In this document: piece by piece, positions 15,353 through 21,280 of the stretch
How positions within the stretch are numbered: the stretch's first letter is position 1
Layout of the letters: each line of letters opens with the position of its first letter
Origin: Pseudomonadota bacterium
GTDB lineage: Bacteria > Myxococcota_A > Polyangia > Polyangiales > Polyangiaceae
Direction of reading: 5' to 3'
NCBI GenBank assembly: GCA_023432025.1
Contig: JAEYVE010000209.1
Location: forward strand, 1-27,253
Length of the DNA: 27,253 bases
Position numbers and translations under genes: made by a program
Notes under the pieces: generated by a model
What the model saw: only the letters and a program-made list of their open reading frames with translations
Database searches by the model: none
What the model was told of the DNA's origin: nothing

Positions 15353-16224
15353 CGCTTGCTTCGGGAGGCAGGCAAACCCAGGTGCGCCTCGCGGAGGCGC
15401 TCCTCGAACAGCTGCTCGGTGCGTCGACACAAGGCGCGGCTCGAAATGCCGTGCGCCGTCGTCTCGATGGGCGGCAGAGCTTCGATGCTCAGGCTGGCGA
15501 GGGAGCGCGGGACTTTGTACCAGGGCGTTCCTCGTTTCAAGAACGGGGTATCGGCGACCAACAGCACTGGCTGGATTGGGGCCCCCGCCGACACCGCCAT
15601 CGCGAACGCGCCCGGATGAAACGCGTGGACGCCTGCGGCAGGCGAACGGGTTCCTTCGGGAAACACCAGCACATGGTGCCCCTCCCGGAGTCTCTGTCCG
15701 GACGCTTCGAGCGCCCGTGGCCCGGACATCGGATCTTTCCGATCGACCGGGATGTGACCACACGCGAGCATCAGCGGAAAGAACAGCGGATTCTTGTAGA
15801 CGGAAGCTTTCACCACGCAGCAGAGCTCGGGGTGCGCCGCAATGACGGCGCTCACGTCGACCAAGCTGGGGTGGTTGGCAATCCACACGCTGGGGACTGC
15901 GTCCAGCGCGACGCGCCGGATGGGGCGGTAGTCGATGAGCCCCATCACGCGCATGTAGCCGTGAAAGAAGCGGAACGTAGCAGCAACCACGCGTTGACAG
16001 CGGCGGCGGCGAACGAAGCGCGTACCCGGCCACAAGTACACGATAGGCAACACGAACACCGACAAGAGCCACCCGCCGAGTCCGAACCCCAAGAACGCGC
16101 CACCCGCCAGGGCGCTACGAAGAAGCGACAGCGGATGGAACGAGTAGCTCGACCCGACCTCCTCGAACGCGCGCTCGCCCTCGGGGACAGCGCTGACGAG
16201 CGAAGGGACTTCTGAAGAGCTCAT
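15349..16224 (-). CDS. PlsC-like 1-acylglycerol-3-phosphate-type acyltransferase
   Basis: This 291-residue membrane-associated acyltransferase has the NHx4D motif (NHPSLVD, His118 and Asp123) and the FPEGTRS motif at 188-194 that binds the glycerophosphate-type acceptor. A hydrophobic segment at about 42-65 anchors the N-terminus. In aryl polyene clusters the enzyme in this position is thought to act in making the lipid anchor of the pigment. It is the first gene of the long minus-strand operon: there are 177 bases between its ATG and the next gene upstream, whereas everything downstream is tightly spaced. The ribosome binding site is poor. Housekeeping PlsC is an alternative by sequence, but the operon argues against it. 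Confidence 0.87.
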   Translation of the reverse strand: MSSSEVPSLVSAVPEGERAFEEVGSSYSFHPLSLLRSALAGGAFLGFGLGGWLLSVFVLPIVYLWPGTRFVRRRRCQRVVAATFRFFHGYMRVMGLIDYRPIRRVALDAVPSVWIANHPSLVDVSAVIAAHPELCCVVKASVYKNPLFFPLMLACGHIPVDRKDPMSGPRALEASGQRLREGHHVLVFPEGTRSPAAGVHAFHPGAFAMAVSAGAPIQPVLLVADTPFLKRGTPWYKVPRSLASLSIEALPPIETTAHGISSRALCRRTEQLFEERLREAHLGLPASRSKR

Positions 16225-16401
16225 GACGGTGCGGGATACGTGAGGGAGGTGCCTCGAGCCTCCGCCCCACTGAAAAAACGGACCGCCCCCCCGCGGCTCT
16301 TTTCGCGAGCAGGACGGAGCCTTGCATAGGCCATCGTTCAGTCAAGCAGGACCTCGGGGCCGCTTCGACCTGGCTCAGGCGCGCCGCTCCCCCGAAGATC
16401 G

Positions 16402-17352
16402 TCAGATCCCGAACCAGTCGCCGGGGCCGAGCGTCTCCGTACCGCGTCGAATTTCGAAGTAAATGCCGCCACGACCCTGGCTGAGCCCGACCAACCCAAT
16501 GCGTGAGCCAGCGGTGATGTCCTCGCCGACGTGAACCTCGATCGAGCCCAGGTTGGCGCTCACGGTGAAGTAGCCGTTGCCGTGGTCCAAGATGATCGTT
16601 TTGCCGTACTCCGCGTACTCGTCCGCAAAGGCGACGCGCCCATCGAAAACGGCGCGCACGGCGGTGCCCGTTGCCGCGCGCATGACGAGGCCCGGACCGT
16701 CGGCGTACGGACGCCGCACGTGCTCGACCTCCGAGCGACCGGGCAGAGGGAAGGGCAGCCTGCCGCGCATCCCCGCGAAGCCGTCGGGGCCGCGCGCGTC
16801 GATTCCGACGCCCGCTCCGTAAATCGCCGTATGCGAAGCCCCTGCTCGCGTTTCGGAGAACGCCTGTTGAAAGGCGCGCTCACGCTCGGCCTGCGAGAGC
16901 AGCGCGTTCTTCACCTGAGTCAGGTTCCGCGCTTCGAGCTCGAGCGGCGCCTTGCGCTCGCGCAAGAGCGTGAGCTTTTCGCTGCGTTCACGGCGGCCCT
17001 GAGAGAGCTCTCGCGCGCGGTTCAGATCCGTGAGCAGCGCCTGACGCAAACGTTCGACGCGAATGGCGTGCTCGTAGAAGCCGTCTTCGGGGATGCCGCC
17101 GCGCGAGAGGCGGTAGTACACGCGCCCCCGCGCGACCACGCGTTTGCGGAGCGCGCCGAGCTCCGCGTCCTCCTTGCCGAGCTGCTGTTCGAGCGCCGCG
17201 ATTTCCCGCTCCAAACCCGCCAAGCGACGCTCCAGCGCCTGCTCGTCGGGCGGGGCGGCCGCGCCGACCTCGGCCGAGGCCACGGAGCCTCCCCAAGCGA
17301 GCAGCGCGGCGACCGCGAACGTCCCCGAAAGCCAAACGCCCCTGCGCTTCAC
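16402..17352 (-). CDS. EnvC-like murein hydrolase activator, degenerate LytM domain
   Basis: This 316-residue exported protein has a signal peptide (residues 5-27, ending VASA), a long coiled coil at about 38-165 and a C-terminal LytM/M23 fold at about 215-316. The zinc ligands of active M23 enzymes are missing: the last motif, normally HxH before FE, reads GGIYFEIRRG, and the first His/Asp pair is also gone. EnvC and related activators have lost the same residues and work by switching on cell-wall amidases at the septum under FtsEX control. Its gene is directly downstream of ftsX with a GTGA overlap, as expected for such a partner. I therefore call it an amidase activator rather than a peptidase. 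The GTG start gives a well-formed signal peptide. Confidence 0.85.
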   Translation of the reverse strand: MKRRGVWLSGTFAVAALLAWGGSVASAEVGAAAPPDEQALERRLAGLEREIAALEQQLGKEDAELGALRKRVVARGRVYYRLSRGGIPEDGFYEHAIRVERLRQALLTDLNRARELSQGRRERSEKLTLLRERKAPLELEARNLTQVKNALLSQAERERAFQQAFSETRAGASHTAIYGAGVGIDARGPDGFAGMRGRLPFPLPGRSEVEHVRRPYADGPGLVMRAATGTAVRAVFDGRVAFADEYAEYGKTIILDHGNGYFTVSANLGSIEVHVGEDITAGSRIGLVGLSQGRGGIYFEIRRGTETLGPGDWFGI

Positions 17353-18224
17353 GTCGTACTCACCAAAAGCTTGCGCAAGCTCGCAAAGGCCGTGAGCGCG
17401 CCGATGCCAGCGCCGAGCGCCACGAGGCCCAGGCACGCCGCCCAAGGCAAGAACGCCGGCGCCGCCCCGAGCAAGGTACCGAGCGCGCCGTCGAAGCTTT
17501 CGCGAACGATGAGAAACAAGCAGCCGAGCAGCAGCACGGCGCCCGCCGCGCCGAGCGCACCTTGCAGCGCACCCTCGATGACGAACGGGCCTCGCACGTA
17601 GCTGTCCGTGGCGCCCACCATCTTGAGCACCTCGACTTCGGAGCTCCTGCGAGAAAGCGCCATGCGCATGGTCGACGACACGACGCTCACCACCGCGCCC
17701 AGCACCACCGCGAAAAGCAAGAGCGCCGCGCTCACGCCGCCCGACAACAAGCGACCGAGCCTTTGGCCCCACGCCGCGTAGGTTTCGACGCCGTCCACGT
17801 AGGGCAACGCCTCGAGCTGCGTGGAGAGCTTCTTCAGCCGCTCGGCGGCCGCTTCGTCTCGCAGCGACACCTCCAGCGAAGCCGGAAACGCCTCCGCCGG
17901 GAGCTGCGCCAGCGCCTCGTCCGACGACGCGCCGACCACGTCGGCGCGCGCCTCTTCGGAAGAAACGAATTTCACGTGCTCGACGCCCGCCGTGCCCGAC
18001 AGCGCCTTTCTCACCTGCGCGGTTTGCTCCGGCGTCACGTCGGGGCGCAAGTACACCGACACCCGCCCGCTGCTCTCCCAGCGCGTGCGAAGCTCGTGAA
18101 TGTTCACGACCACCAGCAGCGCGGCCGCCAGGCAAACGAAGGCGACCGCCACGCTGAACACGCTGAGCACGTGCAACTTGAGATCGGCGCGCGTCGCGCG
18201 CAGGGCCCGTTCGAACGTCGTCAT
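17349..18224 (-). CDS. ftsX: Cell division ABC transporter permease FtsX
   Basis: This 291-residue membrane protein has the FtsX layout: a cytoplasmic start, a first helix at about 20-42, an extracytoplasmic domain of roughly 110 residues, then three more helices near 165-188, 210-240 and 252-278. SSEVEVLKMVGATDSYVRGPF is the family's cytoplasmic coupling loop (residues about 196-216). FtsX transmits ATP use by FtsE through the membrane to a periplasmic amidase activator, here the EnvC-like protein encoded next. The ATG at 18224 is preferred over the TTG six bases earlier because AAGGTGG ends 7 bases before the ATG but only one base before the TTG. Position between ftsE and the EnvC-like gene supports the call. 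Confidence 0.92.
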   Translation of the reverse strand: MTTFERALRATRADLKLHVLSVFSVAVAFVCLAAALLVVVNIHELRTRWESSGRVSVYLRPDVTPEQTAQVRKALSGTAGVEHVKFVSSEEARADVVGASSDEALAQLPAEAFPASLEVSLRDEAAAERLKKLSTQLEALPYVDGVETYAAWGQRLGRLLSGGVSAALLLFAVVLGAVVSVVSSTMRMALSRRSSEVEVLKMVGATDSYVRGPFVIEGALQGALGAAGAVLLLGCLFLIVRESFDGALGTLLGAAPAFLPWAACLGLVALGAGIGALTAFASLRKLLVSTT

Positions 18225-18226
18225 GC

Positions 18227-19045
18227 TCAAGCCACCTTCAGCCGCTCCACGGCGGCGTCTTCGTTCAGGCCGTGGCGCACGTCCGTCGCCTTGCCTTCGT
18301 CGAGCACCACGATGCGCCGCGGCCGAACGTCGAGCAGCGAGCGATCGTGCGTCGCAAAAAGCACGGTGACGCCCGTCTCGTGGATGTCCTCGAACAGCCC
18401 GAGAATGTCGACGGCCAGCTGCGGATCCAGGTTTCCGGTCGGCTCGTCCGCGAGCAGCAGCGCCGGCTCCGCGACGATGGCGCGCGCCACCGCGACGCGT
18501 TGTCGCTCTCCACCCGAAAGGAACGAGGCGCGGTCGCGTCCGCGACCCGCCAAACCCACGCGCTCGAGCGCCTCACCCACACGTTGACGCACGACGCGCG
18601 GCGCAACCCCGAGCACCTCGAGCGCCACCGCGACGTTCTGCGACACCGTCCAGTTCTCGACGAGCTTGAAGTCCTGAAACACGACGCCGATGTTGCGGCG
18701 CAAAAACGGCACGGACTCCGGCGCCAAGCGACACACGTCGCGCCCGAGAAACAAGAGCCGCCCTTGGTCGGCCTTTTCCGCCGCATAAATCAGGCGCAAG
18801 AGCGTGCTCTTACCGGCTCCGGACGGGCCCGTGATGAAGACGAACTCGCCCCGCGCAATCTCGAGGCTGAGCCCTTTGAGAACGGGCAGATCCTCTCGAT
18901 AGGCCTTGTGCACGTCGTCGAAGACCAGAATTTCGCGGTTCGCCGCGCTGGCGTCGAAGCGCGCTCTACCGCGCAGAGCCGGCCGAAACGAGGGCTGGCT
19001 CTCCTGTCGGTCACCCGGACGGGGGCCGGACTGGCCTCTGTTCAT
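18227..19045 (-). CDS. ftsE: Cell division ATP-binding protein FtsE
   Basis: This 272-residue ABC ATPase has Walker A GPSGAGKST (73-81), the Q-loop FQDFKLVE, the ABC signature LSGGERQRV (176-184) and Walker B LLLADEPTG followed by the switch region ATHDRSLL. FQDFKL and DEPTGNLDP are typical for FtsE. It pairs with FtsX at the divisome and powers activation of septal wall amidases. Before the ATPase core (ILVFDDVHKAY) there are about 38 extra residues, polar and basic, that FtsE proteins normally lack. Either the extension is real or the true start is a non-standard codon further in. I found no better in-frame start with a ribosome binding site. The gene is divergent from the formyltransferase gene. 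Confidence 0.92.
   Translation of the reverse strand: MNRGQSGPRPGDRQESQPSFRPALRGRARFDASAANREILVFDDVHKAYREDLPVLKGLSLEIARGEFVFITGPSGAGKSTLLRLIYAAEKADQGRLLFLGRDVCRLAPESVPFLRRNIGVVFQDFKLVENWTVSQNVAVALEVLGVAPRVVRQRVGEALERVGLAGRGRDRASFLSGGERQRVAVARAIVAEPALLLADEPTGNLDPQLAVDILGLFEDIHETGVTVLFATHDRSLLDVRPRRIVVLDEGKATDVRHGLNEDAAVERLKVA
18232..18238 (-). promoter_or_regulatory. Ribosome binding site deciding the ftsX start
   Basis: AAGGTGG on the minus strand lies within the last codons of ftsE and is 7 bases from the ATG at 18224. It supports that ATG against the in-frame TTG that overlaps the ftsE stop. Confidence 0.65.
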
Positions 19046-19294
19046 GTGCTCGGGCTACCAGCCTCGCGGCCCGAGGAACAAGTTTTCGGCAAAGCGCGAG
19101 GAGGGTCGCCTCGCCTGCTCCACTCGCCCCCAAAACCCGCCCCACTCGCGAAAGACCGTTTTTTCTCGACGAGAGAGCCCCAAGTGCGTGCGCTCCCGCG
19201 GTACGCCCTGGTGGCTCGCCATTCGCCCTGGGCACAGGCATGCGCATGAGTCGGCCTCGCTGACTTGAAGCGGAGATTGGCTACGCTCGCCGCC

Positions 19295-20299
19295 GTGCGC
19301 ATCGCGTTTTTCGGACTGCCTCTCGCCGCGTGCCTGCTCAGACGAGACGGTCACGACCTTCGTCTCGCGGTCCTCTCGCCCATCGCCGGACCGGGACGGC
19401 GACGCTTGGCGCGACTGCTTCCTCCCGAGGTGCCCCTCCTCGATCTGCTGGAGAGCGCAGATGATCCCGAGGCGGCGCTGCCCTCTCCCTCCCCCGAGGC
19501 GCTCACGCGCCTGCTCGAGCAAGCTCGCCCCGATCTCCTCGTCAGCTGGTTCTGGACGCGGCGACTGACCGCCGAGCAGCTCGCCGTCCCGCGCCTGGGA
19601 GGGATCGGCGCGCACCCGTCCCTCCTGCCGCGCCACCGCGGCCCCAATCCGTTCTTCGCCGCCATCGACGCGGGCGACGTGAAAACGGGCGTGACCGTTC
19701 ATCGACTGACGCCGGCCTACGATGAAGGTCACCTCCTCGACTCCGAGACGGTCGAAATCGGGGCGCGCGACTCGTGGCAGCTCGCGCGCCTTCTCGATCG
19801 GCCGAGTCTCCGCGTGCTGCGTCGCACCGTGGCACGCATCGCGTCCGGCGAAGAGCTCGGAGAAACACCCCAAGATCCCGCCCTCGCAACTTGGGCCCCC
19901 GAGCCGACCGGTGAGCTCCTGCGCGCCGACTGGCGCTGGCCGAGCGAACGGGTGCTGCGGCGCGTGCGGGCGCTCTCGCCGGTACCGGGGCTCGCTCTGG
20001 AAATTTCGGGGCTCGCTTTTTTCGCGCTCGCCGCCGACATAACGGATGACTACCCCCGCGCGCTCGTGCCCGGAGAGAGCGCGGTCGTGTCCGGTTCGGT
20101 GGTAGTGCGCACCGGAGACGGCGCCGTGCGCATCCTTCGAGCGCAGCTGGCCACGCACACCGACCCGGACGGCGACTCGGACGACGCCAGCACCGAAGAA
20201 AGCGCCGAAATCATCGACGGCGCCGAGCTGGCGCGCCGGGTCGCCTTTCACCTTCGGCCCGTTGTAGACTCCACCCCTGAGTCCGGAGGCCATCCCTGA
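19295..20299 (+). CDS. Methionyl-tRNA formyltransferase-like protein, altered catalytic site
   Basis: This 334-residue protein has the two domains of Fmt: an N-terminal formyltransferase fold and a C-terminal domain with the typical DWRWPSERVLRRVRALSPVPG. The folate-dependent core HPSLLPRHRGPNPF is present with His107, and Asp143 lies in PAYDEGHLL. The third catalytic residue, an Asn two before the His (INVHGSLLP in E. coli Fmt), is Gly105 here (IGAHPSLLP). That would be expected to weaken or change formyl transfer. The GTG at 19295 is preferred because it begins at VRIAFFG, the normal Fmt start; a TTG ten codons earlier is possible. It has no def gene beside it, unlike many fmt genes, and overlaps the PilZ-like gene by TGATG. 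It could be a degenerate Fmt or a formyltransferase for another amino group. Confidence 0.75.
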   Translation: MRIAFFGLPLAACLLRRDGHDLRLAVLSPIAGPGRRRLARLLPPEVPLLDLLESADDPEAALPSPSPEALTRLLEQARPDLLVSWFWTRRLTAEQLAVPRLGGIGAHPSLLPRHRGPNPFFAAIDAGDVKTGVTVHRLTPAYDEGHLLDSETVEIGARDSWQLARLLDRPSLRVLRRTVARIASGEELGETPQDPALATWAPEPTGELLRADWRWPSERVLRRVRALSPVPGLALEISGLAFFALAADITDDYPRALVPGESAVVSGSVVVRTGDGAVRILRAQLATHTDPDGDSDDASTEESAEIIDGAELARRVAFHLRPVVDSTPESGGHP

Positions 20300-21264
20300 T
20301 GAATGAGATTGTCACTGCGGCGCGCAGCGCTCGCGAAAAGCTATCCTCGGCGCTCGCCGCATTGCAGTCCCCCGAAGCAGGCAACCTCATCGATACGGTC
20401 GCAGAGCCCGTGGCCGCTGCCATGAGCGCGCTGCACGCCATCGAGTCCACGGGCGGCGGCGCGCTCGCCGAACGCGGTCCGGCGGCGCTGGCCGGCGTGC
20501 GGCGCGCACTCGAGCTCTTGCAAACCGCGCCACCGAGCCCCGTCGTGGACACCGCCACGGCCCAAGTCGCAGGCTCGCTCGGCCTCGTGCATCAAGTCGC
20601 CCAACGCGCGGCGCAAGCGCCCACCACGCAACCTCCGCCCGCACAAGCTCCGCCCGCACAAGCTCCGCCCGCACACGCTCCGCCGGCGGGGGCGCCTGCT
20701 CCAGCACCGGTAGCGCAGCCCGCCCCCGTAGCGCAGCCGGCACCGGTGGCGCAGCCCGCTCCCGTGCAGGGCCCTTCTGCGTTCGCTCAAACCGCTCTCG
20801 CCCCGTCTCCCCTCAGCGAACCTCCGCCCGCCGCGCCAGCGCAGCCAGCGGCTCCCCCCGCTGTGCAAGCCGCTGCTCCCGCCGCCGCGCAAGGTCCCGC
20901 GGTGGGCGCGCCGTCGGGGCCCCGCGCGCCGGCCGGCGCCACGGTCATCGAAGCCGCGCTCGGCGCCCACAGCGCAACGAACTTTTACAAAGGCCTCAGC
21001 GGCAACGACGTCATCGACGACGGCGGCGTCTTCGTCGCAACGTACCGCATCCCGAACATCGGCGAGGAGCTGTGGCTGCGCGTCTCCATGCCGGGCGGGT
21101 ACGAGTTCGAAGCTCGCGCCGAGGTCCGGTGGACGCGCGAGAGCGGCACCGCGGACTCACCTCCCGGCTTTGGCGCACAGTTCCGCGAAATTTCCCAGGA
21201 TGGACGCCAGCTCGTCTACCGCTACGTGCGCAACCGCGAGCCGCTCTTTCACGACGACTTCTGA
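20299..21264 (+). CDS. PilZ-like domain protein with Pro/Ala-rich linker
   Basis: This 321-residue protein has three parts: a helical N-terminus (1-110), a linker at about 110-210 rich in Pro, Ala and Gln, and a C-terminal beta domain (about 215-321). The C-terminal part resembles PilZ domains of myxobacterial proteins (TIGR02266-like): DDGGVFVATYRIPNIGEELWLRVSMPGG spans about residues 237-264, followed by VRWTRESG, PGFGAQFREIS and the ending REPLFHDDF. PilZ domains usually bind cyclic di-GMP, but the RxxxR motif is not evident, so binding is doubtful. The linker is encoded by short in-frame repeats. It is translated together with the formyltransferase-like gene (TGATG overlap) and lies 16 bases before the peptidase/barrel gene. 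Function unknown. Confidence 0.75.
   Translation: MNEIVTAARSAREKLSSALAALQSPEAGNLIDTVAEPVAAAMSALHAIESTGGGALAERGPAALAGVRRALELLQTAPPSPVVDTATAQVAGSLGLVHQVAQRAAQAPTTQPPPAQAPPAQAPPAHAPPAGAPAPAPVAQPAPVAQPAPVAQPAPVQGPSAFAQTALAPSPLSEPPPAAPAQPAAPPAVQAAAPAAAQGPAVGAPSGPRAPAGATVIEAALGAHSATNFYKGLSGNDVIDDGGVFVATYRIPNIGEELWLRVSMPGGYEFEARAEVRWTRESGTADSPPGFGAQFREISQDGRQLVYRYVRNREPLFHDDF
20635..20760. repeat. In-frame 15-bp and 18-bp tandem repeats in the PilZ-like gene
   Basis: Three near-identical 15-bp units starting CCGCCCGCACAAGCT occupy 20635-20679 and encode PPAQA repeats. After a short spacer, three 18-bp units occupy 20707-20760 and encode PVAQPA repeats. All units keep the frame, so the linker can change length by slippage. 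Confidence 0.85.
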
Positions 21265-21280
21265 GGCTCGAGCCCGAGTC

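Noticed and set aside
16317..16345. TTGACT as a -35 box, or TGGC-N9-GC as a sigma-54 site, for the minus-strand pigment operon
   Set aside because: No -10 box lies at 16-18 bases from TTGACT, and the sigma-54-like match has AGGC rather than TTGC at the -12 element, so neither is convincing.
16402..17352. An active M23 zinc peptidase
   Set aside because: The LytM fold is there, but the zinc-binding His and Asp residues are lost, as in EnvC-type activators.
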